64,000 nt of DNA from Streptomyces coacervatus (GCF_029223485.1 NZ_JARHTP010000007.1:124001-188000); one strand, 5' to 3'; shown: positions 1 to 8,715, counted from the first letter of the stretch. Program-made: numbers and translations. The notes: a model not told the origin generated them from the letters alone.

Positions 1-193
1 CGTCGAGGGCGCTTCGGGTGGCGGCCAGCAGGTACTGGCAGGCCGTCGGCAGCCGCCGGTAGCCGCGTCCGGTCAGCGCGGTCACCACGTCGAACCAGCC
101 GGGTGCGGGCGCGGCCGTCACCGTCCGGGCGTCGGCCGGCTTGTCGGCGCCGGGCAGGACGACACCGAGTCCGAGTACGTCGAGGCTGATCAT
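1..193 (-). CDS. Ketosynthase-fold protein, N-terminal fragment cut by window edge
   Basis: Only the first 64 codons are present; the gene runs off the left edge. The start ATG (193-191) overlaps the stop of the upstream ketosynthase as ATGA, so it is the next cistron of the same operon. The peptide opens with a degenerate KS-type first strand (LDVLGLGVVLPG) and later has a helix (LPTACQYLLAATRSAL) in the place where ketosynthases carry their N-terminal helix before the first core strand. By analogy with the two pairs upstream, where each catalytic KS is followed by an inactive partner, this is probably the chain-length-factor-like partner of the 190-1407 KS. The active-site region is outside the window, so this cannot be confirmed here. 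Confidence 0.55.
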   Translation of the reverse strand, partial: MISLDVLGLGVVLPGADKPADARTVTAAPAPGWFDVVTALTGRGYRRLPTACQYLLAATRSALD

Positions 194-1407
194 GGGGCTC
201 CTTCCGGACCGGTCAGTACGAGCGAGACGTTGTTCCCGCCGAACGCGTAGGCGTTGACGAGTACGGCCTGCTCCGACAGGGGCACGGGCTCCTGCTGCGG
301 CAGCCGCACCGGGCACTCGGGGTCCTGCTCGTCCAGGGGCGCGTTCGCGGGAACCCGCCGGTGGTGCACCAGCAGCGCGGCCGTCAGAGCGCCGAAGGCG
401 CCGGCGACCCCCGCGGTGTGCCCGATCAGGCCCTTGAGGCTGAACAGCGGCAGCCCGTCACAGCGGTCCTCGAACACCTCGCGCAGCACGCGCGCCTCCA
501 CGGCGTCGTTGAGCGGGGTGCCCGTGCCGTGCGGGACGACCGCGCCGATGTCCTCGCGGCTCAGACCGGCCTCGTCGAGCGCCTGACGGATGCTCCGCAG
601 GGCCTGGCCACCGCTGGGGTCGGGCGCCGTCGGATGGTGTGCGTCGCAGCTCCACGCGGCGCCCGCCAGCTCGGCGTACGCGGTGGCTCCCCGGCGCGCG
701 GCGTGCTCCGCCGATTCGAGTACGAGCATGGCGGCGCCGTCCCCGAACAGCGTGCCCTGCCGGTGCAGATCGAACGGGCGGCACCGCTCGGGATCCAGCG
801 CCCCCAGCCGGTTGAAGACACCCATGCCGACCCGGGTGACGCCCTCCGCGCCGCCGGTGAGGACGACGTCGGCCTCGCCGCCGCGGATCATGTCGGCGGC
901 GACCGCGACGGCGTAACCACTGGCCGCGCAGGCGTTGCCGACGCTGACATTGCCGCCGCCGGCCCCGAGCGCCGCGCCGACCGCGGCCGCGGTGAGCGTC
1001 ATCGGGGACCAGGTGGCGCCCTCGGCGGCGGATGCGACACCGGCCCGGCGGCTCTCGTGCCACCCCGCGTTACCCATCTCGACGCCCAGGACGACCGCAA
1101 GGCGGGCCCGTGTACGGGTGTCGAGCCCGGCGTCGGCGACGGCCTCCCGGGCGGCGGCCACCGCCATCCGGGGACCGGCCGCCAGGGTCGAGCCGGCCAG
1201 CCTGGAAGGCTCCGCGGGTACCTCGTCCTGCGGCACCAGATACATCAGCCGGTTGGCCATCCGGGCGTCCGGGTCCGGGATCGGCGCGGGGGTGCCGCCG
1301 CCGGCCAGCAGACCCGCCCAGAAGGCGTCAACTCCCGTACCCAGACAGGAGATCGAGCCCATGCCGGTCACCACGACCCGCCGCCCGTCGTCGCGTCCCG
1401 CGGTCAT
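190..1407 (-). CDS. Type II beta-ketoacyl synthase, catalytic (KS alpha-like)
   Basis: A 405-residue condensing enzyme of the thiolase fold that would decarboxylatively add malonyl units to an ACP-bound chain. Visible motifs are VVVTGMGSIS at the N-terminus, the nucleophile motif NACAASG with Cys160, the His motif HGTGTPLNDAVE, the second His motif GHTAGVAGA, and the C-terminal AFGGNN loop. Length is normal for FabF or type II PKS KS. I chose ATG 1407 because it overlaps the preceding KS stop (ATGA at 1404-1407) and gives the canonical N-terminus; the open frame extends far upstream without similarity. Its stop overlaps the start of the partial KS-like gene at the window edge, pointing to translational coupling. 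The substrate is unknown. Confidence 0.88.
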   Translation of the reverse strand: MTAGRDDGRRVVVTGMGSISCLGTGVDAFWAGLLAGGGTPAPIPDPDARMANRLMYLVPQDEVPAEPSRLAGSTLAAGPRMAVAAAREAVADAGLDTRTRARLAVVLGVEMGNAGWHESRRAGVASAAEGATWSPMTLTAAAVGAALGAGGGNVSVGNACAASGYAVAVAADMIRGGEADVVLTGGAEGVTRVGMGVFNRLGALDPERCRPFDLHRQGTLFGDGAAMLVLESAEHAARRGATAYAELAGAAWSCDAHHPTAPDPSGGQALRSIRQALDEAGLSREDIGAVVPHGTGTPLNDAVEARVLREVFEDRCDGLPLFSLKGLIGHTAGVAGAFGALTAALLVHHRRVPANAPLDEQDPECPVRLPQQEPVPLSEQAVLVNAYAFGGNNVSLVLTGPEGAP

Positions 1408-2372
1408 GGCGCCGCACCGATGCCGGTGAGCAGCAGCGCCGCCGCGGCGTCGTCCGCCGGGGCACCGCCGCTGGTGGTCAGGACCGAGCCGGAGCCGCCC
1501 CGGCCGAGGTGGGCGACGCCCGCCGCGCACTGCAGCACGCCCAGCGCTCCCGAGCAGTGGCCGAGCCGGGCCGTGAGATCCAGCGACGGCACGGCGCCGG
1601 TGTCCGGGGCCGCGTCCGACGGGGTCTCCTCGGCGGTGAGCCACAGCCCGACGGGCGGTGCGTCCGCCTTTCGGACCTCGGCGACGGCGGTCCGCAGATC
1701 CGAGGCCCGGGCCACCTCGGCCAGTGCCGCGAGCGGCCGGGCCGACCGGGCCCGGGCATGCGTGGCCGACTCGACGACCAGGGCCGCCGCGCCGTCCAGC
1801 ACCGTCCGCTCCGAGGCCTCCGAAAGCAGGCGGGCGACCGGTTCGGTGTCCGGTTCCACACCGATCACGACGGCCACCTCGGCCCGCCGGACCGCGATCA
1901 GGTTCCGCGCCCAGTACAGGGCGTCGGTGCCGCTCGTCGGGCCGTTGCACACGGTGACGTTCGGTCCGCGCATGCCGTAGCGGATGGCGATCCAGCCGGC
2001 GATCACATTGCTGGAGGTGTGCGGAAGCCCCAGCGGGCTCAGCCCGGTGACGGTCTGTTCGGCGATGATGTCGGCGAAGTCGCAGACGCTGTCGAGGTTT
2101 CCGTAGTTGGTGCTGACCACGACGGCGGTGGCCGACGCGGATCCTGCGTACGCCCCGTCGTCCGAGAGCAGACCGGCGTCCCGCAGCGCGGGTTCGGCGG
2201 CCCGCAGCGCGAGCCGTGAGGCACGGTCCTTGTGCCGCATCTCCCGGCCCTTCAGCCCGGTGGCGGGGTCGAACCCGCCACCACCCGAAGGCGGTTCGAG
2301 CAGATCCGGCGCCCCGTCGAGGCCCGGGACGGCGAGCCCCACACCCGTGATCACGGCGGTCTCGGGCGTCAT
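1404..2372 (-). CDS. Ketosynthase-like partner lacking the catalytic Cys (chain-length-factor-like)
   Basis: A 322-residue KS-fold protein, short for the family (about 400). It begins AVITGVGLAVPG. At the position where the catalytic KSs in this operon carry Cys, the sequence reads VCNGPTSGTDA, so Pro145 replaces the nucleophile; the later catalytic His motifs are also not recognisable. In type II PKSs such a protein pairs with an active KS as the chain-length factor (KS beta). It lies directly after the active KS at 2369-3508 with a 4-nt ATGA overlap, the usual KS alpha then KS beta order, which supports a heterodimer. The shortness reflects missing segments relative to the active KSs, and a canonical Gln is not at the Cys position. 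It could also be a degraded paralogue, but the tight coupling argues that it is expressed. Confidence 0.78.
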   Translation of the reverse strand: MTPETAVITGVGLAVPGLDGAPDLLEPPSGGGGFDPATGLKGREMRHKDRASRLALRAAEPALRDAGLLSDDGAYAGSASATAVVVSTNYGNLDSVCDFADIIAEQTVTGLSPLGLPHTSSNVIAGWIAIRYGMRGPNVTVCNGPTSGTDALYWARNLIAVRRAEVAVVIGVEPDTEPVARLLSEASERTVLDGAAALVVESATHARARSARPLAALAEVARASDLRTAVAEVRKADAPPVGLWLTAEETPSDAAPDTGAVPSLDLTARLGHCSGALGVLQCAAGVAHLGRGGSGSVLTTSGGAPADDAAAALLLTGIGAAP

Positions 2373-3508
2373 GACGCTCCCTTCTCCAGTACGGCCACCG
2401 CGTTGATCCCGCCGAAGCCGAAGGCGTTGACCTGCGCGGTGGACAGTTCGGCGGTGGCCGCCCCGCCGCGCACCAGCCGCAGCCCGGACGCCTCCTCGAT
2501 CGGGTTCTCCAGCCCGAGGACCGGCGGTACGACACCGCGGTGCAGCGCGAGGGCGGCCATGACGAGACTCAGCAGACCGCTGCCGCCCAGGGTGTGACCG
2601 GTCATCGACTTGATGGCCGTCAGCAGCGGATCGGCGCCCGTGCCGGCGAACACCCGGGACAGCGCGGTCGCTTCGGCGGCGTCGTTGAGCTGGGTGCCGC
2701 TGCCGTGCAGCATCACCAGGTCGATGTCGTCGGCCCGTACATGCGCCCGCCGGTAGGCGTCCTCGACGGCCGCGGCGATGGTGACGGGGTCGGGCGCGGT
2801 GGGATGGCTCGCGTCGCAGTTCATGCTGACCCCGCGCAGCACGGCGTGCGTCCCGCCGGGCCGGGCCCCCGACCGCTGTACGACCACGGCGACGGCTCCC
2901 TCGCCCATGAGCATGCCGTTGCGTGCCCGGTCGAACGGGCGCAGCGCCAGGGGCGATTCGTTCTGCACCCGGTCCAGCACCCCGTAGGCGCTCTCGGTGA
3001 TCGAGTCGGCGCCCGCCACCACGACCGTGTCGGCCAGACCCAGTTCGATCATGTCGGTGGCCATGCCGAGCGCATACAGCGTCGCCGCGCACGCGTTGGC
3101 GAAGGTGTACGTCCGTGCCGTCCCGAACCGTTCGCGCAGCGCGGTCCCGAAGTGCAGGTCGGACGGGGCGAGTTGGGTCTTCTGCCGCCACCACAGCTCG
3201 GCCGAGCGCTGCTCGCGCAGGGTCGTGCCGACCAGCACGGGGACCGCGTCCGCCTGCTCGTCGAGTCCGGCGTCGGCCAGGGCCTGCGCCACCGCCGTCT
3301 GAAGCCACCCGGTCGCGCGCAGCGGCCGGTCCTGCCCGGGGCCGTCGCGGTCGTCGATCTCGTAGGCGTGCCGGGCGCGGTAGTTGTCGACGTCGAAGGC
3401 GCGCAGCTCGGCAAGGCCGCTGCGGCCCGCGCAGAGCGAGTCGAAGATGTCGTACGGGTTCTGGCCGATCGCGGCGACGGCTCCGATGCCCGTGATGTCC
3501 CAGCTCAT
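2369..3508 (-). CDS. Type II beta-ketoacyl synthase, catalytic (KS alpha-like)
   Basis: A 379-residue condensing enzyme. It starts WDITGIGAVAAIGQ and carries the nucleophile motif NACAATLYA with Cys140, the His motif LHGSGTQLNDAAE, the motif SMTGHTLGGSG with the second His, and the C-terminal NAFGFGGINA loop, so the Cys-His-His triad is intact. ATG 3508 is fixed by the 4-nt overlap with the stop of the upstream ligase gene. The following cistron (1404-2372) is a Cys-less KS-fold protein, so the two look like a KS/chain-length-factor pair. Type II PKSs with several such pairs often make reduced or polyene chains; no ketoreductase or dehydratase is visible in the window, so those steps would have to be encoded further left or elsewhere. 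Confidence 0.87.
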   Translation of the reverse strand: MSWDITGIGAVAAIGQNPYDIFDSLCAGRSGLAELRAFDVDNYRARHAYEIDDRDGPGQDRPLRATGWLQTAVAQALADAGLDEQADAVPVLVGTTLREQRSAELWWRQKTQLAPSDLHFGTALRERFGTARTYTFANACAATLYALGMATDMIELGLADTVVVAGADSITESAYGVLDRVQNESPLALRPFDRARNGMLMGEGAVAVVVQRSGARPGGTHAVLRGVSMNCDASHPTAPDPVTIAAAVEDAYRRAHVRADDIDLVMLHGSGTQLNDAAEATALSRVFAGTGADPLLTAIKSMTGHTLGGSGLLSLVMAALALHRGVVPPVLGLENPIEEASGLRLVRGGAATAELSTAQVNAFGFGGINAVAVLEKGAS

Positions 3509-5034
3509 CGGCGGCCCGCCGATGCACGCAGCTGGTGCCGGGCCAGCTTGCCGGTGGAGGTGACGGGCAGCGCGTCGATCACCTCGATGCGGGAGGGCCG
3601 TTTGAACAGGGCGAGTTGCCGGCGTATCGACGTCAGGACGGCTTTGCGTACGACGGCGTGGTCGGCCCCGGCCACCGGTACGGCGTAGACGACGGCCTGT
3701 TCGAGGCCGTTCTCGTCGGTGGCGGCGACCACGGCGCACTCGGCGACCTGCTCGGTCTCCCGGACCACAGCTTCGATCTCCGCCGGCGCGACCTTGTATC
3801 CGCCCAGGTTCAGCACGTCGTCGGCGCGGCACAGGTGCCAGATGTCGCCCTGCTCCGTACGCCGGACGATGTCACTGGTGAAGGCGCCGCCCTCGGCGAA
3901 GGTCCGACGCGTCGCCTCGGGCCGGTTGAGGTAGCCGAGGGCGACCGAGAAGCCCGCGATGTGCAGCCGGCCCTCGGTCCCGTCGGGCACCGTGACCCCG
4001 TTGTCGTCCCGGACCGTCACCTCGGTGCCCGGGACCGCGCGGCCGGTGGCGCCGGGCACGATCGCGTCCGGCGGGGTCGCCACGACGATGTGCAGGGCCT
4101 CGGTGGCGCCCAGCCCGTTGACCAGCGGCACCCCGAAGGTGCTCGTGATGCGCTCGTGCAGGTGCTCGGGGCAGTGCTCGCCCGCGGTGACGGCGAGCCG
4201 TACGGAGGCGAACCCCTGGGTTCCGTGGCTCGCGGCGAGGGCCAGCAGCGCCGCGTACATCCGGGGCACCGAGAAGAACACCGTCGGGCGGTGCCGCCGT
4301 AGGGCACTGGCGACGACATGGGCGTCCACGCTGCCGCGCAGCAGCACGGTCCGGGCGCCGGCCGCCAGCGGGAGCAGCACCGAGTTGCCGAAGCCGTAGC
4401 CGAAGGACAGCTTCGCGGTGGACAGGACGGTGTCGTCCCTCCGGATGTTCAGCAGGCTGCCGATTCCGGAGAGGACCGCCTCGATGCCCGTCGCGGAGTG
4501 CAGAACACCCTTCGGCGAGCCCGTGCTGCCCGAGGTGTACTGCACCAGCGCCGCACGGTCCGTCGGCCACTGGGCCGGCGCGAGCGCCGCCTCCGGCCGG
4601 TGCACGCCCGTCCGGTCACCGGCCGTGAACACGGCCCTGACCTCGTCCCCCGTGGTGCGGGTGAGGGAGGGGAACTCCTTCTCCAGCGCCTGCTGTTTGG
4701 CCGTAGGGGCGTCGAGGTGCGCGAAGCCGGCCTCGCAGTCCGCCGCCATGAAGCGGATCTCGGCGTCCGACAGGACAGGGCTCACCGGTACCGGCACACA
4801 GCCGCTCCACCACAGCCCGAGGATCACGGCCACCGTCGCCACCGAGTCGTCGGCGACCACCAGAGCACGGGTGCCGGGCGCCACGCCCAGTTCCCGGAGC
4901 GCACCGGCGTAGCCGCGCGCCGCGTCGTGCAGAGCCGTGTAGGTGACCTCGCCGACGTCGGGGTCCACGTAGCAGACCCGTTCTCCTTCACCGGCCGCGA
5001 GGTGCGTGCCCAGCAGCCGTTCGATCAGATCCAT
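3505..5034 (-). CDS. Aryl/acyl-CoA (or acyl-ACP) ligase, benzoate-CoA-ligase-like
   Basis: A 509-residue ANL-superfamily adenylating enzyme. The phosphate-binding motif YTSGSTGSPKGV lies at about residues 166-178, the GLGATEALHI motif in the middle, the hinge motif NLGGYKVAPAEIE after it, and the C-terminal catalytic Lys in PVTSTGKLARHQL. The segment STAKLSFGYGFGNSVLLPL resembles benzoate-CoA ligases more than long-chain acyl-CoA ligases. I infer that it activates an aromatic carboxylic acid, plausibly an aminobenzoate-type acid from the PhzE branch, as the starter unit for the neighbouring type II ketosynthases and ACP. ATG 5034 follows an AGGGGAAG-like ribosome site and lies 47 nt inside the end of the upstream KS gene. 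The stop overlaps the next KS start by 4 nt. Confidence 0.85.
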   Translation of the reverse strand: MDLIERLLGTHLAAGEGERVCYVDPDVGEVTYTALHDAARGYAGALRELGVAPGTRALVVADDSVATVAVILGLWWSGCVPVPVSPVLSDAEIRFMAADCEAGFAHLDAPTAKQQALEKEFPSLTRTTGDEVRAVFTAGDRTGVHRPEAALAPAQWPTDRAALVQYTSGSTGSPKGVLHSATGIEAVLSGIGSLLNIRRDDTVLSTAKLSFGYGFGNSVLLPLAAGARTVLLRGSVDAHVVASALRRHRPTVFFSVPRMYAALLALAASHGTQGFASVRLAVTAGEHCPEHLHERITSTFGVPLVNGLGATEALHIVVATPPDAIVPGATGRAVPGTEVTVRDDNGVTVPDGTEGRLHIAGFSVALGYLNRPEATRRTFAEGGAFTSDIVRRTEQGDIWHLCRADDVLNLGGYKVAPAEIEAVVRETEQVAECAVVAATDENGLEQAVVYAVPVAGADHAVVRKAVLTSIRRQLALFKRPSRIEVIDALPVTSTGKLARHQLRASAGRR

Positions 5035-7162
5035 TACCGACTTCCCCTTTGCCAGATGACTTCTGCGAGATGACTTCGATGGCGACGGCATTGCCGGCCC
5101 CGACGGCCAGCACGAGGACACGAGGATTCGCCGCCCCGCCACGACGGGCCGTCATGGCGGCCGCGGCCGCCAGCGCCGCGAATCCGCCCGCCGCGCCGAG
5201 GTCCCCCCAGCGCGACTCCACGTCCAGACAGGGAGCGCCGCACAGCCGGGACACCAGCGCCGCGAGGGCGGGGGCGCCGGGGCCCGCGGCGAGGACCACC
5301 CGGCGGGGCGGACCGGTCATGCGGTCCAGGCAGTCGCCGATGAACGGGGCCGGGTCGTCGCCGACGCGGGCCCGGTGCAGCAGCCGTACAGCGGTGCCCG
5401 CGTCGCCACCCTGGTCCCGCTCCAGTACGACGCAGGCCGCGCCCCCCGACTGGTCGGCCCCGCCGGAACGCAAGGCCGAACCACCCACCAACACCCGTGC
5501 GCACTGGTCTTGTTGGAGCATCCGCACGGCTTCGGCCACGGCGTGCGCGCCCGCGTCCCGTGCACCCGTGAGGTTCAGGTACGGCCCCTCGAAGCCGAAC
5601 CGCACGGAGACCGCCGTGACCGGTCCGGTGAACGCGGAGCGTGCTGCGCGGCGCGGTGAGACGCGGGTGGGGCCCAGCGCGGGGATGTCGGCGCAGGTCT
5701 GCGCGAATTCCTGTTGGCCTGCGGTGGAGCCGGCCCAGACCGTGCCGGTTTGTGAGCCTGACGGCACGTCTTTGCCGCGCAGTGCGTCGGTGACGGCGGC
5801 CAGGGCGTGCTGCGTCTCGTCGTCGGGGCGGGGACCCTTCGGGTCGGGGTGTGCGGGGATCAGGTGGACGCCCAGTCCGGTGATCCGCACGGCGGGGGCG
5901 TGATTGGTCGTCGTTCGTCCGCGGGCCGGTGGGGGCTTGTCGCGCAGTTCCCCGCGCCCCTTCAGGGCGTCCACCTCCGTCCGGCTCAATAGCAGCGCGG
6001 ACACTCCGCCACCCAGGCCGAAGGCCACGCTCGCCACGGTGTCGACGGGGGTCGTGCGGCCCAGTGGCCCGACGAGGTCGATGTCCGCGCACGCGGGGTC
6101 CGGCCGTCGCAGTGTGGCGTTGCCCGGGATCCTTCCGGCGGCCAAGGCCTTTACGGCCACGACCGTCTCCAGTGCTGCGGCGGCGCCCTGGGTGTGGCCG
6201 AGGGATCCTTTGAGGGACGACACGACGGGGCGGCGGCCGGGGGTGCCCAGGGCCGTGGCGATCGCCCGTGCCTCGACGCCGTCGCTCGCCGGGGTACCCG
6301 TGCCGTGGGCACACACCCAGTCCACCTGGTCGGCGGTGCGTCCGGCGTCCTTCAGACAGGTGGTCAGCGCCTCGATGAGGGCGTCACCGGTCGGCCGGGG
6401 CTGCGTCAGATGGAAGGCGTCCGCGGCGGACGCGTGCCCGAGCAGCACGGCGCGGGCCCGGCCGCCCCGGGCGGCGCAGTGCTCCGCGCTCTCCAGGACC
6501 ACCACACCGGCCCCTTCGGACGGCAGCATGCCGCGCCGGTCGGCGTCGAAGGGGCGCGCCACGTCCGGGGCGAGCGCCCGCAGGGCGGTGAACATGGCGA
6601 AGACCTCCTGCGACAACTCCTCCGCCCCGCCGCAGACCGCCACGTCGACCTCGCCGGCCGCGATCGCGGCGGCACCGCGGGCGACGGCGTCCCCGCCCAC
6701 CGAGCAGCCCGAGGCGAGCAGCACCATGGGACCGTCGACGCTCACGACCGCGGGCACCAGGTCCAACAGGCGCTCCGGCTCGGTCCATTCGGTACCGAGG
6801 GGTGTCAACCCCGTGTCGTCCAGCCCGCGTTCGAGCAGCGGGCGCGTGCCCATGACGGTGCCGACGAAGACCCCGGTACGGCCGGATACCCGACCGGGCA
6901 CGAGCGCCGCGTCCTGGACCGCCTCGGCCGTCGCGGCGGCGAGATGGCGGGCCGCGCGCGAAGGGTGCCGCGGGACCAGACGGTCGAGCTCCGGCAGGCA
7001 GGACGAGGGGACTTCACCGGCGTTCCGCGCCGGGTAACGGGACGTGTCGAACCGCGTCACCGGACCGGTCGCCACACGGCCGCCGGACACCGCCTCCCAC
7101 AGCGGGGCGCTCCCGATGCCCGCCGGGGAGACGGCGCCGACGCCGGTGACCACGGGTGCCAT
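4988..7162 (-). CDS. Fused ketosynthase - inactive ketosynthase (KS-CLF) protein
   Basis: A 724-residue protein with two thiolase-fold halves. Residues 1 to about 397 form a complete KS with VVTGVGAVSPAG, the nucleophile ASGCSVGGDA (Cys153), HGTGTPASDGVE, LGHTQGAAA and the FGLGGGVSA loop. Residues about 416-690 form a second, shortened KS-like half in which the nucleophile position is Arg535 (NLTGARDAGAHA), as in a chain-length factor. The linker between them (residues about 400-414, KGRGELRDKPPPAR) is encoded by a dispersed intergenic repeat (5921-5962). The gene starts 1 nt inside the ACP stop (TGATG) and its C-terminal tail overlaps the ligase start by 47 nt. The arrangement suggests two former genes, KS alpha and KS beta, joined into one reading frame. 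A sequencing-induced fusion is possible but not indicated. Confidence 0.82.
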   Translation of the reverse strand: MAPVVTGVGAVSPAGIGSAPLWEAVSGGRVATGPVTRFDTSRYPARNAGEVPSSCLPELDRLVPRHPSRAARHLAAATAEAVQDAALVPGRVSGRTGVFVGTVMGTRPLLERGLDDTGLTPLGTEWTEPERLLDLVPAVVSVDGPMVLLASGCSVGGDAVARGAAAIAAGEVDVAVCGGAEELSQEVFAMFTALRALAPDVARPFDADRRGMLPSEGAGVVVLESAEHCAARGGRARAVLLGHASAADAFHLTQPRPTGDALIEALTTCLKDAGRTADQVDWVCAHGTGTPASDGVEARAIATALGTPGRRPVVSSLKGSLGHTQGAAAALETVVAVKALAAGRIPGNATLRRPDPACADIDLVGPLGRTTPVDTVASVAFGLGGGVSALLLSRTEVDALKGRGELRDKPPPARGRTTTNHAPAVRITGLGVHLIPAHPDPKGPRPDDETQHALAAVTDALRGKDVPSGSQTGTVWAGSTAGQQEFAQTCADIPALGPTRVSPRRAARSAFTGPVTAVSVRFGFEGPYLNLTGARDAGAHAVAEAVRMLQQDQCARVLVGGSALRSGGADQSGGAACVVLERDQGGDAGTAVRLLHRARVGDDPAPFIGDCLDRMTGPPRRVVLAAGPGAPALAALVSRLCGAPCLDVESRWGDLGAAGGFAALAAAAAMTARRGGAANPRVLVLAVGAGNAVAIEVISQKSSGKGEVGNGSDRTAAGHAPRGR
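5921..5962. repeat. Dispersed hairpin repeat copy lying inside a coding sequence
   Basis: Forty-two bases with the core GCGCAGTTCCCCGCGCC. The segment is identical at 41 of 42 positions, in the same orientation, to 59167-59208, and related to the intergenic copies near 29191 and, inverted, near 39048 and 40275. Here it is translated on the minus strand as the linker between the two halves of the KS-KS fusion. Confidence 0.9.
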
Positions 7163-7410
7163 CAGCCCACCACACCCTTGGCACGCAGAAGAGTCAGCGC
7201 GGCCGAGACACTGCTCAGGGCCGCACCGTCCTCGGCCTCGACACTCACGCCGAACTCCCGCTCGATCCGCACGGCGATCTCCACCTTCTCCAAGGAGTCG
7301 GCTGCCAGATCGTCGTAGAAAAGCGAATCGACCTGGATTTCCGCCATATCGATCTCGAGAACCTCGGCCACGATTTCCCGCAGCCGGTCGGCGGCGACAT
7401 GGGTCTGCAT
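7162..7410 (-). CDS. Acyl carrier protein
   Basis: An 82-residue carrier protein. The phosphopantetheine site is Ser39 in the motif DDLAADSLEKVEIAVRIE, followed by the acidic helix II typical of type II PKS and FAS ACPs. It would carry the starter and growing chain for the surrounding ketosynthases. The ATG at 7410 overlaps the DAHP synthase stop (ATGA); a GTG nine bases upstream is an alternative. Its stop overlaps the start of the KS-KS gene by one base (TGATG). It is the only ACP seen in the window, so all KS pairs here may share it, although further ACPs could lie to the left. Confidence 0.92.
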   Translation of the reverse strand: MQTHVAADRLREIVAEVLEIDMAEIQVDSLFYDDLAADSLEKVEIAVRIEREFGVSVEAEDGAALSSVSAALTLLRAKGVVG

Positions 7411-8660
7411 CACAGGCACGCGACGGATTCCTCTCGTTCCTCTTGATCGTCTCGATTCCATGATTCGGTGACGGCCAGCGCCTGCCGCATGTTCAAGCGG
7501 GGGTCGCACAGAGTGGTGTACGGCCCGTCGCAGTAATCGAGTTGCGATGCGTCCGGCAGGCATTCGGCGACGTAATCCGAAGTGGCTTCCAGGTGAAGAC
7601 CACCCGGATGCAGACCCAGATCACCGAGCACTTCCCGGAATTCCCGGACCTCCTGTGTGACGGACGACACGAGGCGTGTTTTACGGCCGTTCGTGGCCCG
7701 CACCGTATTGCCGTGCATGGGATCGCACAGCCAGACGACGGGGTGGCCCGCGGACCGCACCCGGGCGGCGAGCCGGGGGAGGTGCCCCGCCGCCCGGCCC
7801 GCCCCCATCCGTGCGATCAGAGTGAGCCTGCCGGGCTGCCGGGCCGGGTCCAGCACCTCGCACAGCCGCAGCAGTTCGTCCTCCGTCATTCCGGGCCCCA
7901 CCTTGCAGGCCACCGGGTTGTTGACCGCCGCCAGCAGGCGCACATGCGCGCCGTCCGGCCGGCGGGTCCGGTCCCCGATCCAGGGCCAGTGCGTGGAGGT
8001 GAGGACCAGTCCGCCGTCCGTGTCGCGGCGCAGCTGCGGCACCTCGTAGTCGAGGACAAGGGCCTCGTGGCTCGTCCACACCGGCGCGCCGAAGCCGTCC
8101 TGCTGCTTGCGCAGAAACGCTGTCGCGACGCCGGCCGCCTCGTGGCAGGCCAGCAGTCGCAGGGGGTCCGGCCTGCGGCTTTCCGCCGTGGCCTGCGGTC
8201 CGTTGACGAGATGCCCGCGGTAGACGGGCAGTTCGGTGCCCGCCACCCGCTCCGTGGGGCTCGACCGGGGCTTGCCGAACTGGCCGGCGATACGGCCGAC
8301 CCGGATCACCGGCAGACCGGTACCGACGCGCATCACGCCGGCCAGGGCGTCGAGCAGCCCGACCTTGCGGGTCAGCGGGCCCGGCGCGCAGTCCGCCGGG
8401 TCCTCGGCGCAGTCCCCGGCCTGGATGACCTGGCGCCGCCCCTCGGCCACCTCGCCGAGCAGCAGCCGCAGCGCCTCGGTCTCGTCCGCGTCGATGAGTT
8501 CGGGGAGCGTTGCGAGATCCCTGGTGACTTCGGCGAGAAGCCAGTCGTCGGGCCAGTCGGGCTGTTGCAGAGCCGGCAGCGACCGCCACGAGGTGATTTC
8601 GTGCTCGGACAGCCTGGCGTGCGATTCGGTGAGACCGGTCCAGCTTATGGCGACGTTCAT
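7410..8660 (-). CDS. phzC: Class II 3-deoxy-D-arabino-heptulosonate 7-phosphate synthase (PhzC type)
   Basis: A 416-residue plant-type DAHP synthase joining phosphoenolpyruvate and erythrose 4-phosphate, the first step of the shikimate pathway. Recognisable class II segments are QAGDCAE, VGRIAGQFGKPRSS, GHLVNGP, TSHEALVLDYE, KVGPGM and VWLCDPMHGNT, the last containing metal and substrate ligands. A second DAHP synthase inside a specialised-metabolite cluster normally supplies extra chorismate; together with the divergent PhzE-type enzyme this is the pairing seen in phenazine and other ADIC-derived pathways. It is the first gene of the leftward operon and its stop overlaps the ACP start. The start ATG 8660 gives the expected N-terminus; the region just upstream holds a 9-bp tandem repeat. 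Confidence 0.9.
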   Translation of the reverse strand: MNVAISWTGLTESHARLSEHEITSWRSLPALQQPDWPDDWLLAEVTRDLATLPELIDADETEALRLLLGEVAEGRRQVIQAGDCAEDPADCAPGPLTRKVGLLDALAGVMRVGTGLPVIRVGRIAGQFGKPRSSPTERVAGTELPVYRGHLVNGPQATAESRRPDPLRLLACHEAAGVATAFLRKQQDGFGAPVWTSHEALVLDYEVPQLRRDTDGGLVLTSTHWPWIGDRTRRPDGAHVRLLAAVNNPVACKVGPGMTEDELLRLCEVLDPARQPGRLTLIARMGAGRAAGHLPRLAARVRSAGHPVVWLCDPMHGNTVRATNGRKTRLVSSVTQEVREFREVLGDLGLHPGGLHLEATSDYVAECLPDASQLDYCDGPYTTLCDPRLNMRQALAVTESWNRDDQEEREESVACL

Positions 8661-8715
8661 GAGGCAACGGACCTTGTCGAATCCCCGCGCAGCAAAATCA
8701 AGGTTTCTCCATTGA

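Noticed and set aside
361..1980. Long plus-strand open frame opposite the first ketosynthases
   Set aside because: Its protein is low-complexity Arg/Ala/Gly with no motif, and it lies antisense to clear KS sequence; it is an artefact of high GC.
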